64,000 bases of DNA, taken from the NCBI RefSeq assembly GCF_003046625.1, contig NZ_QAAD01000007.1, positions 1-64,000 of the forward strand. The letters run 5' to 3'. The notes under the pieces are model-generated. The model did not search any database, was not told the origin of the DNA, and was given only the letters and a program-made list of their open reading frames with translations. The DNA is from Mangrovibacterium marinum. GTDB taxonomy: Bacteria; Bacteroidota; Bacteroidia; Bacteroidales; Prolixibacteraceae. Below are positions 35,123-44,392 of the stretch, piece by piece. Numbering within the stretch: position 1 is the first letter of the stretch; the number at the start of each line of letters is the position of its first letter. Both the position numbers and the translations under genes were made by a program.

Positions 35123-36004
35123 ATGAAGCGAACTTATCAGTTTATTGTCAATCCGGTTGCCGGACCTAAAAATAACGTTCGGTATTTTAAGGCGCTGAAG
35201 GCGGTGTTGAATCAACGCGGCATTGCTTTCGACAGCCAAAAAACCAAACGAGCAGGTCATGCTACCGAGTTGGTGAAGAAACTGCTGGGGCAGCAAACGG
35301 GCATCATTGTGTCGGTGGGGGGCGACGGAACATTTAACGAAGCAGCCTCCGCGCTGGTCGGAACCGACCAACAGATGGCGCACATCCCCCGAGGCTCGGG
35401 CAATGGCCTGGCACGCATGCTGAAAATTCCCAATAAGATTGACCGGATTGGCGACTACCTGGAATGGGGGAAAGCAAAAGCAATTGACGTGGGGAAAATT
35501 GGCAATCATAACTTCTTCTGCACCTGTGGCTTTGGCTTCGATGCCCTGATCGCTCATCATTTCGATGGAAGCGAAAAGCGGGGACTGAAAGGTTATGTGC
35601 ACTATGTGGCCAAGTCGTTTTTTCGATTCAAGGGTGTTGAGGCACAGTTCGCTCTGGATGGCAAAGCCTACCAGGGACGGTACTTTACGGTAACCATTGC
35701 CAATGCCAATCAGTACGGTAATGATGCTTTTATTGCACCCTCGGCTGAGTTGGAAGATGGCCTTTTGAATGTGACCATGATTAAACCGTTCCCGGTGTGG
35801 TATGCTCCGGTTTTGGCCGTCGCTTTGTTCGGAAACTGGATCGACAAGGCACGTTATGTGGAAACCTGCAAGGTGCGCGAAGTCGAGATCCGATCGCTCT
35901 CTCAGCCATATTTTCATGCCGACGGAGATGTTTATCAACTGCAATTGCCGGCAAAGATCACCGTTCAGCCACAGGCTTTAAACTTGCTGGTGCCTTCCTT
36001 GTAG
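35123..36004 (+). CDS. YegS/diacylglycerol kinase-family lipid kinase
   Basis: This is a 293-residue cytoplasmic lipid kinase. The ATP-binding motif GGDGTFNEAAS lies at about 68-78 and PRGSGNGLAR at about 92-101. A beta-sandwich lipid-binding C-domain contains CGFGFDALI and ends with FHADGDVYQL. Relatives phosphorylate diacylglycerol or similar lipids. Directly downstream (9 bp) of the LTA synthase-like gene, it could recycle the diacylglycerol released when such enzymes use phospholipid donors, as DgkB does in Gram-positive bacteria. That link is an inference. Confidence 0.9.
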   Translation: MKRTYQFIVNPVAGPKNNVRYFKALKAVLNQRGIAFDSQKTKRAGHATELVKKLLGQQTGIIVSVGGDGTFNEAASALVGTDQQMAHIPRGSGNGLARMLKIPNKIDRIGDYLEWGKAKAIDVGKIGNHNFFCTCGFGFDALIAHHFDGSEKRGLKGYVHYVAKSFFRFKGVEAQFALDGKAYQGRYFTVTIANANQYGNDAFIAPSAELEDGLLNVTMIKPFPVWYAPVLAVALFGNWIDKARYVETCKVREVEIRSLSQPYFHADGDVYQLQLPAKITVQPQALNLLVPSL

Positions 36005-36168
36005 TTTCAGAAGCTCTCCTTTCTTCTTTGGCAAAAATTTGTCTGCCCCCTTATTGTTTGTGTTTGAATTATCGTTAAATTAGTTGACTGTTAGTCTGCT
36101 GCAAATGGTTATCACTATTTATGGAGCCTGGCAAAAATCACGAATTCAATCACTAATTCTCAGAAAAA

Positions 36169-37089
36169 ATGAAAAATCTACTTTGCGTATTGGTCTGCCT
36201 GGTTGGTTTGCAGCTTGCTCAAGCCCAAAAAACTGAACTCGGGCTGAATCTGGAGGTTGGTCACAGCTACACCACCCAATCGGTGTCGGTTGGCACAATA
36301 AGTCAGGAAATGATGGGACAGGACATCCAGATCGACCTGGAGGTTGTCGCTGCTATGTCCTTTAAGGTGTTGGAGGAGTCGGCCGCCGGCTACAAGCTCG
36401 ATGTGCAATATACATCGATGGTGATGAAAATGAAGATGCCGCAGATGGAGAAAACTTTTAGCTCGGAAACTCCCGAGGCGGCAGATCCGTTGTCGGGCAT
36501 GCTGGCAAAAATGACCGACAAAAGCTTTCAGCTGGTTTTGAGTAAAAAAGGAGAAGTGCTCGGCGTGAAAGACCTGGATGTGTTGATGAATGAGGCGATC
36601 GATGCCTTGGGCGATTTACCTGAGGCTCAAAAGCAACAGCTTCAGAAGCAGCTAGGCGATAGTTACGGCGAGAATGCCTTTCGCGGCAATATGGGCAGTA
36701 TGCTCACCATCTTTCCGGCCAAGCCTGTGGCCGTTGGCGAAAGCTGGAGCTCGGAGCTGAAGCTGGATGCCGGTATGGCCATGAATCTGGCTATGACCTA
36801 TACGTACGATGGCGAGCAGGGCGACTACTACCTGGTGTCGGGACAAGGCAGCTTGTCAACTCCTGAGTTGGGAGCAACGGTCGAAAGCAATGGCATGGCC
36901 ATGTCGTTTGAAATGACCGGGAGCATGAGCTCGCACCTGAAGATTGATAAAAAGACCGGCTGGGTGATGGCCGGTACGGCAGAACAAACGATTGACGGGA
37001 AAGCAACAATCGCCGGTAACGATCAGATGCCCGAGGGAATGGAAATTCCGATGAAGATGAAAACAACAACAAGTTATACCGGTCATTAG
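36169..37089 (+). CDS. Exported DUF6263-like protein
   Basis: This 306-residue protein has a clear signal peptide (1-19, MKNLLCVLVCLVGLQLAQA) and no membrane segments after it, so it is periplasmic or surface-located. It contains Met-rich stretches (VMKMKMPQM) and the segment NMGSMLTIFPAKPVAVGESW, typical of DUF6263 proteins of Bacteroidota. Function is unknown. It ends before a bidirectional terminator shared with the phytase gene. The promoter spacer (36005-36168) shows no obvious consensus. Confidence 0.75.
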   Translation: MKNLLCVLVCLVGLQLAQAQKTELGLNLEVGHSYTTQSVSVGTISQEMMGQDIQIDLEVVAAMSFKVLEESAAGYKLDVQYTSMVMKMKMPQMEKTFSSETPEAADPLSGMLAKMTDKSFQLVLSKKGEVLGVKDLDVLMNEAIDALGDLPEAQKQQLQKQLGDSYGENAFRGNMGSMLTIFPAKPVAVGESWSSELKLDAGMAMNLAMTYTYDGEQGDYYLVSGQGSLSTPELGATVESNGMAMSFEMTGSMSSHLKIDKKTGWVMAGTAEQTIDGKATIAGNDQMPEGMEIPMKMKTTTSYTGH

Positions 37090-37108
37090 GCCATCGCCGG
37101 AACAAGGA

Positions 37109-37146
37109 AAAAGCGGCAATCGACCCTAAGGTTTTTTGCCGCTTTT
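37109..37146. terminator. Bidirectional terminator between DUF6263 and phytase genes
   Basis: Perfect 11-bp arms (AAAAGCGGCAA / TTGCCGCTTTT) flank a 16-nt loop midway between convergent genes. Confidence 0.85.
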
Positions 37147-37168
37147 AGCATTCCTTTCTTAAGCGTTT

Positions 37169-38278
37169 TTAATTTCGTTTCAATGATAACAAATCAGCAA
37201 CGTTTTCCCAAGGAATCAGTTTGAAATTTTGTGCAGCAGCTTTGCCTTCTTCGTTGTTGTAGCCATCCTGTACAACCAGCAGGCCATGCTTGAAGTCCGC
37301 ATTCAGGTAGGTGCTGAACAGGTCAATACCGTCGGTTTCTTCAACGCCGTCCACCTTGCCATCGGTAATGCGGAAACTGCCCAGGTAGTTGTGTGGTGCT
37401 TTCCGCTCGTAAACTGCATAGCTGTAATTGCCTTGGCTCGAAGCCAGCAGATAGCCTTGTCCGTCCGGCAGGTAGTAAATCGATAGGCCTTCAAGGTCGT
37501 AGGCAATATTCTCATTGTCCGCCTCGCTCGATTGAGCCAGTTTTGTGCCTTTCGTGCTCGCATCGGGTTCGGCATCAAATTTCCAGATACCATCGTTTTC
37601 GGCGCCCACGAAAAGCAGCCCGTTTTGGTCGTCGGCAATCATGCCTTCAACCTGTGTATTTAGGTTGAAGCTGCGCACTGGTTTGGCGTCGATCATGGTG
37701 CCCGAAGCAAACAGTTCCCATTGTTCAACTTCGCCTTCTTTACTATTCATATAAGCAAAAATGGTTTGGCTCGAAGGGCTTTTGTACAAGGCAAAACCAT
37801 AAACTTCGCCCTTCATTGTTGTGTGAATCAAACGGGCAGCGATGTTGGTCAGCTGCCCACCCGCGCTAATTTTATATATCGAAAGGCTTTGGCTGCTTCG
37901 GTTCGTTGCGCAAACCAGGTCGATGGTGTCCCTATTCAGTACAAAACCGGAACGAACATCCACATTATTCATGTTGCCGTCGGGGTAATAGTGCAGTTGT
38001 GCGCCTTGCAGGTTATAAACGGCCAGGCCTCCTTTTTTGTCGGTCCCAATGATGCAGGCATCCGTTGAATCGTTGGGGTTCACCCAAATTGCCGGGTCGT
38101 CGGCAGCATCTTCGCTAACCGGTTGAGGCATTGGTGTGGTTTCGAAAAGGGCGGTTGTTGTGAGTGTAATTTTTTTTGCTTTTTCGGCCGAACCTTCGCT
38201 GGCTCGCTGGCACGAAAAGCTGATTGTGAGCACTGTTGCCAGGCCAAGCAGTTGGTATGTTAATACAAATGGTTTCAT
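37169..38278 (-). CDS. Beta-propeller phytase (lipoprotein)
   Basis: This enzyme hydrolyses phytate (inositol hexakisphosphate) to release phosphate. The N-terminus has a lipoprotein signal (ISFSC, Cys 23), so it is probably at the outer membrane. The six-bladed propeller shows typical motifs: DDPAIWVNPNDS (about 61-72), GTDKKGGLAVY, NNVDVRSGF, YDLEGLSIYY and VDGVEETDGID. The many acidic loops match calcium sites of this class. It lies 92 bp downstream of a TonB-dependent receptor gene on the same strand, which would import phytate or its products. No PHO box was identified. Confidence 0.9.
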   Translation of the reverse strand: MKPFVLTYQLLGLATVLTISFSCQRASEGSAEKAKKITLTTTALFETTPMPQPVSEDAADDPAIWVNPNDSTDACIIGTDKKGGLAVYNLQGAQLHYYPDGNMNNVDVRSGFVLNRDTIDLVCATNRSSQSLSIYKISAGGQLTNIAARLIHTTMKGEVYGFALYKSPSSQTIFAYMNSKEGEVEQWELFASGTMIDAKPVRSFNLNTQVEGMIADDQNGLLFVGAENDGIWKFDAEPDASTKGTKLAQSSEADNENIAYDLEGLSIYYLPDGQGYLLASSQGNYSYAVYERKAPHNYLGSFRITDGKVDGVEETDGIDLFSTYLNADFKHGLLVVQDGYNNEEGKAAAQNFKLIPWENVADLLSLKRN

Positions 38279-38370
38279 GGTGTTGTGTTTTCAGCAATAA
38301 AATATAGTTATTAAATGGAGGATTGAAAATGCCTGCCCCCCAAAACGGACAGACATTTCGGGCTGTTTAA

Positions 38371-41142
38371 TTAGAAATCGAATTTCAGGCCTACATTAAA
38401 CCGCAGATCGTAGTATTCGGCTTGCATGGTGTATTTCGATTCACCCTGATAGTAGCGCAGGGGTTGATCCAGGATGTTATTTGCTTCGGCATAGAGGCGG
38501 AGTTTCTTGTTGAATGCATAGCTGGCGTTCACATCCAGGTGGCTTACCTTGTCGTAATAGCGATCTTCAAAAGCTTCGCTGCCAAATTCGTCGATGAAAT
38601 CGCTGGCGTAGTTAAACGAAACACGGGCCGAAAGCTTCGGCCCCTCGTAGTATACGGAGGCGTTAAAGGTATTTTCGGGTGTTCCCGGAAGTGTTACATC
38701 GTCTTCGTTATGTCCTTCAATTTGGAAGTTGTTAACCGTTGATTTGGTATAGGTGTAATTGGTGTAGAACCCCATTTGTTTGAGGAAACCCGGCAGAAAG
38801 TCGAACTGACGCTGGAAGGACGCTTCCAGGCCGTACAAGTTCGCATCGCCCGCATTGATGGGCTGGGTGAATTTATCCCAGATGTTGTTCAGATAGCTGT
38901 AGTCTTCCTGGCTGCGATCAACAATGAAGTCGTTGATATCCTTGAAGAAAACGCCGGCCGAGAACATTCCAACCGAGCTGTAATAGTGTTCAAACATCAG
39001 GTCGAAGTTCATCGATGTTGTTGGATCTAACCCGGGGTTGCCGATGTTCAGTTCGTTATCCTCACGGTTTGTTTCAACAGCCGGAACCAGATCAAAGTAA
39101 CGGGGACGAGCAATGGTGTTGGTCCAGCCAAACTTGATTTGTGTGTTTTTGCTGAATTGATATTTAAACATCAGTGAGGGCAGGATGTTGGTATAACTGC
39201 TTTTTACCCGGGGCGTTTTATCCAAGCTCTCAAAGTCGCCGTCCTCATTCAGGGTGATGGCGTAACCTTCGTATTTTAAGTGGGTATTCTCCAGGCGAAG
39301 GCCGGCAACCAGATCCATATTGCCGAAGCTTCGGTCGTAACGGATGTAGCCGGCTGTCACATCCTCGCTGGCATCGAAGTTCCCGGCTAATTCTTCCGGA
39401 TCCTGATCTTTGTCGAACGAGGATGAGTTATTCAGATTCAAGTCCGCAACAAAACCTTTGGTAACAAAAGTTCCGGCAACGTAATCACCGGCGCGGTAGT
39501 CGCTCTTGGTTTGCATTTTGGTATTGGCTACAGCCGCGGCTACAAAAGCATCTTCATCGGTTGGCTCGTAGGCGTAGAAGTCGTTGTCGCGCAACTTCGA
39601 TTTGCCTTTATACTTGGCGCCAAAACGCAATACGTTCGATTTGCTGCTTTCGGCCAGCGGCAATTTGAAATCAACTTTAAATGCCTTATCAATATCTTCG
39701 GTGTACTGATGTTCTTCGCTCAGCTCATCAAATGCCCAGTTGGGATTGAAATCGCGCGCATCAGCATTGTTGACAAGCACCTGTGGTTTTTCGGTATCTG
39801 TTAAGTCTTGGTCAATGTCAACATGTTTATAAACGAAGTTCAGATAGCGTTCGTTGGGACGGTCTTCATTGGCCTTCGAATAGGACGCTTGCCATTTAGC
39901 TTCGAGTGCTCCCAGTTGGTGATCTCCTTTCAGGGCGATGTGCCAGGTACGTTGATCTTCCAGACGGGCATTTTTGTTGGTGCCGGCTTTTACTTCACGC
40001 TCAATTTTGGAGTCCCCGGCTTCGTCTAAATCTTTGTATACAACGCGGAACCGGTTTTCCCAGTCGTTGCGGTGATTGTACATTACTTTTGCTTCAATCT
40101 TGTGAGAGGGATTGAATGCATAGTCGAAGGCTGCCGAATAGCTCTGACGCAAGCGTTGTACCCAGTAAGTGCGCACTTGCAGTTCGGTCATAATTAGGCC
40201 ATTGTCGCTCTGATCCCATTCTGCTTCCAGGTCGTCGGCGCCCAGTTTGTTGTTCTGACGCGATCCGGCCAGCGTCATCCCCAGTTTGTTGTTGAAGAAG
40301 CGGTCGGCATACAAGAGCGAGATGTTTTCGGTTGCTTCCTCCGAGAGCATACTGTAGCTTGTTCCGATTGTTCCGCTGATGCGTCGGGCGTAGGGATTCG
40401 ATTTGGTGACCAGATTTACCGATCCGCCAATCGCATCGGCATCCATATCCGATGTGACTACTTTGTTTACTTCAATGCTCTGCACCATGTCCGAGGGGAT
40501 GAGGTCGAGCTGAATGGCACGCGTCTCCGCTTCGGCCGAGGGAATACGGTCTCCGTCAACAGTTACGGAGTTGTATTCGGGAGAGGCTCCGCGGATTGAG
40601 CCGAAGCGAGCTTCGCCCATGTCGTACTGCACGCTGATTCCGGGAATCCGTTTCAAGGCATCGCCAACATTGGCATCCGGGAAACGACCAACCTGATCGG
40701 CTGAGATCACATTTGTAATATTGATATTGTTTTTCTGTTGGTTTAATGCTTTGGACTGGCCTTGTAACGATCCGTTGACAACAACTTCATTCAGGTCGAT
40801 GCCGGCCTTCAGGTAGAAGTTCATGGTGCTGGTTTTACCGATTTCAACAGGAACCTTTTCCGCTGTTTCGGTGAAGCCAATGTAGCTAACAGTAAGTTCA
40901 AAAGTGCCGGCCGGGAGCTTGACGAACCGGTAAAAACCGTTTACATCGGAAACAACGCCTTGGTTAAGGCTTTTAATGAAAATGGTGGCGCCGGGTAAAG
41001 GTAATTTATCCTGATCCAGAACGCGGCCGGTTATAATGCCGTAGTTGCTAGGTATGTCCTCATCGTTTTCGGTTGTTGCAAAAATAGTCTGATTTATACT
41101 TAACGAAAAAAAGAAAATCAGAAAAAGAAATTTCCAGTTCAT
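38371..41142 (-). CDS. TonB-dependent outer-membrane receptor
   Basis: This 923-residue barrel has a signal peptide (1-22), then a CarboxypepD_reg-like domain (about 33-115, GRVLDQDKLPLPGATI). A plug domain follows (about 125-245, with VGDALKRIPGISVQ and IRGASPEYNSVTVDG). The 22-strand barrel ends in the terminal Phe (FNVGLKFDF). The plug resembles the Caulobacter/Xanthomonas-type receptors (TIGR01782-like) rather than SusC. No SusD follows. It is the first gene of a probable unit with the phytase, so phytate or inositol phosphates are a plausible ligand. Confidence 0.92.
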   Translation of the reverse strand: MNWKFLFLIFFFSLSINQTIFATTENDEDIPSNYGIITGRVLDQDKLPLPGATIFIKSLNQGVVSDVNGFYRFVKLPAGTFELTVSYIGFTETAEKVPVEIGKTSTMNFYLKAGIDLNEVVVNGSLQGQSKALNQQKNNINITNVISADQVGRFPDANVGDALKRIPGISVQYDMGEARFGSIRGASPEYNSVTVDGDRIPSAEAETRAIQLDLIPSDMVQSIEVNKVVTSDMDADAIGGSVNLVTKSNPYARRISGTIGTSYSMLSEEATENISLLYADRFFNNKLGMTLAGSRQNNKLGADDLEAEWDQSDNGLIMTELQVRTYWVQRLRQSYSAAFDYAFNPSHKIEAKVMYNHRNDWENRFRVVYKDLDEAGDSKIEREVKAGTNKNARLEDQRTWHIALKGDHQLGALEAKWQASYSKANEDRPNERYLNFVYKHVDIDQDLTDTEKPQVLVNNADARDFNPNWAFDELSEEHQYTEDIDKAFKVDFKLPLAESSKSNVLRFGAKYKGKSKLRDNDFYAYEPTDEDAFVAAAVANTKMQTKSDYRAGDYVAGTFVTKGFVADLNLNNSSSFDKDQDPEELAGNFDASEDVTAGYIRYDRSFGNMDLVAGLRLENTHLKYEGYAITLNEDGDFESLDKTPRVKSSYTNILPSLMFKYQFSKNTQIKFGWTNTIARPRYFDLVPAVETNREDNELNIGNPGLDPTTSMNFDLMFEHYYSSVGMFSAGVFFKDINDFIVDRSQEDYSYLNNIWDKFTQPINAGDANLYGLEASFQRQFDFLPGFLKQMGFYTNYTYTKSTVNNFQIEGHNEDDVTLPGTPENTFNASVYYEGPKLSARVSFNYASDFIDEFGSEAFEDRYYDKVSHLDVNASYAFNKKLRLYAEANNILDQPLRYYQGESKYTMQAEYYDLRFNVGLKFDF

Positions 41143-41782
41143 TGTGATGTATTTTGGTTATGATGAGCGCAAAAGTAGGGGGCTGTCGGGGCAGGGGATG
41201 TTAGCCTTTTGTTAGCGAATTGCTAAAGCTTTGTTTGGTAGTCGCGACTTTAAATTGGTGTTTTAGTGACCATTGGTGCTTTTGGTGTTTATTAGGAAAT
41301 CATTAAGCAGTCTCGGTTTGTATTATCGTAATATTAAGTGATTGAGTCTAATTTATTGAAAGCGTAGGTGATATGATTTGAAGGGAGGTGGTGTTTTTGT
41401 GTAAATTGTATTTTAACAAAATGTTGCAGAAGTGTTGCATTGAAATTGCAGAGCAGATAAGAGAATGTTTTAATTTTATTTAGCGTATTGCAGAGCGATT
41501 AGCAGTCCGGAAAATCGGGATTCGGGAGCCGGTAAAAGGTAGATTACGATTGGTTGATGCTGTTCGAAGGATGAAAGTTGAATGGGGGTGCTATTATGGT
41601 TGTTGCCTTGTTGGATATTGCGGCGGGAAGGACATTCAGACCAATGAATAAGGTCGTCAGATTCCGGCCATCGATCATGGGCACTCCAACGAAGAAATGC
41701 GAAAAGCTATTGCGCTTTGGGGGCAAAGTTCGGATGCGGCCAGGTTGTCCGGAAGCTGATCGTAGTCGAAGAGGGCGATTCC
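41143..41782. other. 640-bp intergenic region upstream of the receptor gene
   Basis: The left end holds the receptor promoter (TACTTTTG on the minus strand at 41170-41177). The A/T-rich middle (41280-41480) shows no gene. Between about 41650 and 41782 the minus strand, in frame with the small protein gene and past its stop, reads FDYDQLPDNLAASELCPQSA before another stop. This could be a fragment of a longer decayed protein. Short plus-strand ORFs there are not convincing. Confidence 0.45.
41170..41177 (-). promoter_or_regulatory. -7 promoter element of the TonB receptor/phytase unit
   Basis: The minus strand reads TACTTTTG (TAnnTTTG match), 28 nt upstream of the receptor start codon. Confidence 0.5.
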
Positions 41783-41977
41783 TTAGATCTCGGCTTTATT
41801 GACTTTTAAAGGTATGGTTTGCAACGAATCGGGAGAAGCAGCGCTGTTTGCTGCATTTTGAGATTCAAGTTTGTTGGGTTGTTGAGCATTGCTTTCGGCG
41901 AAGGAACGACGGTTAAGCATGGCGTAAACAACCAAGCAAGCTAAAAATGCCAGAATATAGTAATCTCTTTTCTTCAT
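41783..41977 (-). CDS. Small single-pass membrane protein
   Basis: This 64-residue protein starts MKKRDYYILAFLACLVVYAML, a membrane segment with an N-terminal positive charge. A Gln/Asn/Ser-rich tail ends LQTIPLKVNKAEI. Amino-acid composition and a clean start favour a real gene, but no family is recognised. It is isolated between the TonB receptor and trmN6 genes. It could also be the N-terminal remnant of a longer gene (see the region 41650-41782). Confidence 0.45.
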   Translation of the reverse strand: MKKRDYYILAFLACLVVYAMLNRRSFAESNAQQPNKLESQNAANSAASPDSLQTIPLKVNKAEI

Positions 41978-42261
41978 AACATGATTTCGAATGAAACGCC
42001 GCTGCGTTCAATTTTTCGGGGGGCAAAAGTAGGAAATACTCGTAATCAGCAAATAAAAGCTGGTAAAAAATCGGTTGCCGAACATTGTTAATTAAAGTTT
42101 GAATAACAAGCCTTGCATAACGGCTTGATAGCGAGAGTTTGTGTTGTTCTTTAAGGTGCTGGGCAAATGTGTCAGAATTGTTAAATTTACCGCCGATGAA
42201 GCTCTTGCTGCCCGTGGCAGAGCAGAAGAGGGCGAAAAATTATTGATTTGAAGGATCGAAA

Positions 42262-42978
42262 ATGGGACGAAATAACTTTTTTCAGTTTAAGCAATTTAAA
42301 ATCGTTCAGGAAAAGGCAGCCATGAAGGTCGGCATCGACGGGGTGCTGTTGGGAGCCTGGGCCAGGATGGATGCAGAACGCCATATTCTGGATGTGGGCA
42401 CCGGCACGGGTTTGTTGGCCTTGATGGCGGCTCAGCGAACTGCTGCTTTTGTTGATGCGGTGGAAATTGAGGCCGATGCAGCCCACGAAGCCCGGGATAA
42501 TTTCAACCAATCGCTCTGGACGGAACGTTTGCGTTTGTTTGTAACGGCTTTTCAGGATTTCGACGCCGACAAAAAGTATGATCACATCATCGCCAATCCG
42601 CCCTTTTTCGATCATCAGAAAACACCCAAGTCGGGCGATGCCAAACGAGCTACGGCTCGCCATGCCGATTGTTTGTCCATCGAGGAACTATTGGCTAAAG
42701 CAGTAGCGCTGTTGAGCGACAGCGGGCGCATCAGCCTGATTTTGCCGGCCGACCAGGAGGAACGTTTGCGTGCAGCAGCGCGTCATGTTAAGCTGTATGT
42801 GAATCGTTGTGCTAAAGTGTTTCCCGACGAAACACGGCCGGCTCATCGTATTTTGGTGGAGTTGTCGGCCGAAAGCGGATTGGCATTTTTAGAGAGCATC
42901 TACATCCGCAAGCGCGAAACCGGCGATTATACCGAGCAGTACCGGCAGTTGACCAGCGATTTTTACCTGGCCTTTTAA
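42262..42978 (+). CDS. trmN6: tRNA1(Val) (adenine(37)-N6)-methyltransferase
   Basis: This SAM-dependent enzyme methylates A37 of tRNA-Val. The N-terminal FKQFKIVQEKAAMKVGIDGVLLGAW (9-33) is diagnostic. The SAM motif is LDVGTGTGLLALMAAQR (about 43-59), and the adenine N6-methylation motif is NPPFF (about 113-117). The length of 238 is normal. It converges with the HemG-like gene, and the two stop codons overlap over 42975-42978. Confidence 0.92.
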   Translation: MGRNNFFQFKQFKIVQEKAAMKVGIDGVLLGAWARMDAERHILDVGTGTGLLALMAAQRTAAFVDAVEIEADAAHEARDNFNQSLWTERLRLFVTAFQDFDADKKYDHIIANPPFFDHQKTPKSGDAKRATARHADCLSIEELLAKAVALLSDSGRISLILPADQEERLRAAARHVKLYVNRCAKVFPDETRPAHRILVELSAESGLAFLESIYIRKRETGDYTEQYRQLTSDFYLAF

Positions 42979-43478
42979 GCCCGATCGGGATCGGATATTG
43001 TTGACTGTTTCATTTTGTCGCTAAACCGGCGTATGGCATCCTGGTTAATGCGAACCGTTGTCTTGGTTGTGCCGGTCATCTTTTTGACCAGGAAACGTTC
43101 CACAAAATTCATCTTTTCAAAATAAAAAGCTCCGCCCATAATCGCTTCGGCCTTGGCATGCCGGTGTAAGGCCTCGGGAAAGGCATTTCGCAGTTGCACT
43201 TCCGCTTGCACGCCCTTGTACATGCAGCAGATATACAGTCCCAGTTCTTTTTGGGTAAGCTTGTCCAGGTTGCGTTCGCAAAAGCTCCGAAGTTCTTTCT
43301 GGATTTTCCCCGCATGGATGGAGCCTCCCAGGATGATCCGATCGTAATCGTCGAGGCGGACACGGGGCTTGTTTTTGAGGTTGATTAAATCGACTTCTCC
43401 GCCCAGCTTTACCGCTATGCGGTGGGCCACATTAATGGTGCAGCCGTGCGTTGATAGATACAGGATGGCAGTTTTCAT
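42975..43478 (-). CDS. hemG: Flavodoxin-like protein, HemG (protoporphyrinogen oxidase) type
   Basis: This 167-residue flavodoxin-fold protein has the FMN-binding N-terminus ILYLSTHGCTINVAHRIA and the segment ILGGSIHAGKIQKELRSFC, typical of the menaquinone-dependent protoporphyrinogen oxidase family. The C-terminal FVERFLVKKMTG lies in the long-loop region. The ATG at 43478 was chosen because the longer frame would start with TTG. The gene symbol is by similarity only; other flavodoxin-domain proteins look alike. It overlaps the stop of trmN6 by four bases. Confidence 0.75.
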   Translation of the reverse strand: MKTAILYLSTHGCTINVAHRIAVKLGGEVDLINLKNKPRVRLDDYDRIILGGSIHAGKIQKELRSFCERNLDKLTQKELGLYICCMYKGVQAEVQLRNAFPEALHRHAKAEAIMGGAFYFEKMNFVERFLVKKMTGTTKTTVRINQDAIRRFSDKMKQSTISDPDRA

Positions 43479-43603
43479 GGAAAGGTTTTCTTTAAAAATA
43501 CAATATTTGTCGGAAACAATGTGCCCCCTTACCGGTTTAGTACTCAATTAACAACTGTAAAGAATTTGAATAAGATAGCTATGTCCGTTTTAGAAAAAAT
43601 CAA

Positions 43604-43611
43604 TATCTTTG
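43604..43611 (+). promoter_or_regulatory. -7 promoter element of the ferredoxin reductase-like gene
   Basis: TATCTTTG is a full TAnnTTTG match, 20 nt upstream of the start codon at 43631. Confidence 0.55.
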
Positions 43612-43630
43612 CAGCCCAAATTATTGAGCC

Positions 43631-44311
43631 ATGACAATGGAGTTTAAACCAGACATTCAATTGGATGAGACCTTTTACAAGGTTCAGGAGGTCAGAAAAC
43701 TAACAGAAGAAGCATTTTCAATTCGTTTGCCACGCAGTCGTTTTAAATATCATGCGGGACAGCACGTCTCGTTGGGTATTCACGGCGACTATCAAAGTCG
43801 CGAGTATTCGATTTACAGTGGCGAGAACGACGAATGCCTCGAAGTATTGGTGAAGGAAGTGAAGGATGGTTACTTTTCACCCAAACTGAGCAAACTAAAG
43901 GTAGGCGATTTGGTGGAGGTGAGTGGTCCGTTCGGTAAATTTAGGATCGACGAGAAGAAAATTGCCGATCACAAGTTTGTGTTTATTGCCAGCGGTACCG
44001 GTATTGCGCCCTTCCGCAGTATGGTGCGCACGCATCCGCAGCTGGATTATACCTTGATTCACGGTGTGCGCTACGGCAGCGAAGCCTACGATAAGCAGGA
44101 ATATGCAGCCGATCGGCATATTCTGTGTACTTCGGGCGACAGAAGCGGCCAGGTGCACGGGCGGTTAACCACTTATCTGGCTGATGCGACTTTCGAAAAG
44201 AACACCCAGTTCTACCTTTGCGGAAACAGTAACATGATTTTTGATGCGATAGAAATTCTGAAAAACAAAGGTTTCGATCGCGATCAGATTCATTGTGAAG
44301 TATATTTTTAA
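43631..44311 (+). CDS. Ferredoxin-NADP reductase-like FAD oxidoreductase
   Basis: This 226-residue flavoprotein has a FAD-binding beta-barrel with SREYSIYSG (about 56-64), the RxYS-type flavin motif. The NAD(P) domain has FIASGTGIAPFRSMV (about 117-131). The C-terminal FYLCGNSNMI precedes EVYF. It transfers electrons between NAD(P)H and an iron-sulfur or flavin partner. It is followed 81 bp downstream by two methylthiotransferase genes, radical-SAM enzymes that need reduced [4Fe-4S] clusters, so it could supply electrons to them. This functional link is only suggested by position. Confidence 0.88.
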   Translation: MTMEFKPDIQLDETFYKVQEVRKLTEEAFSIRLPRSRFKYHAGQHVSLGIHGDYQSREYSIYSGENDECLEVLVKEVKDGYFSPKLSKLKVGDLVEVSGPFGKFRIDEKKIADHKFVFIASGTGIAPFRSMVRTHPQLDYTLIHGVRYGSEAYDKQEYAADRHILCTSGDRSGQVHGRLTTYLADATFEKNTQFYLCGNSNMIFDAIEILKNKGFDRDQIHCEVYF

Positions 44312-44392
44312 GAAGAGTCGGGAGTAACGAGACGCGAGTCTTGAGTTTTACTGCTCTTGGATTTTTGGAATTTGAAACCTGGAATTTTACAA

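Noticed and set aside
38371-41142. SusC of the arabinose locus
   Set aside because: The receptor has a Caulobacter-type plug, no SusD neighbour, and is linked to phytase rather than to the glycosidases 7.6 kb away.
41578-41802. 74-codon plus-strand ORF overlapping the small membrane-protein gene
   Set aside because: It is Arg-rich with no known pattern and runs antisense to a more plausible gene end.
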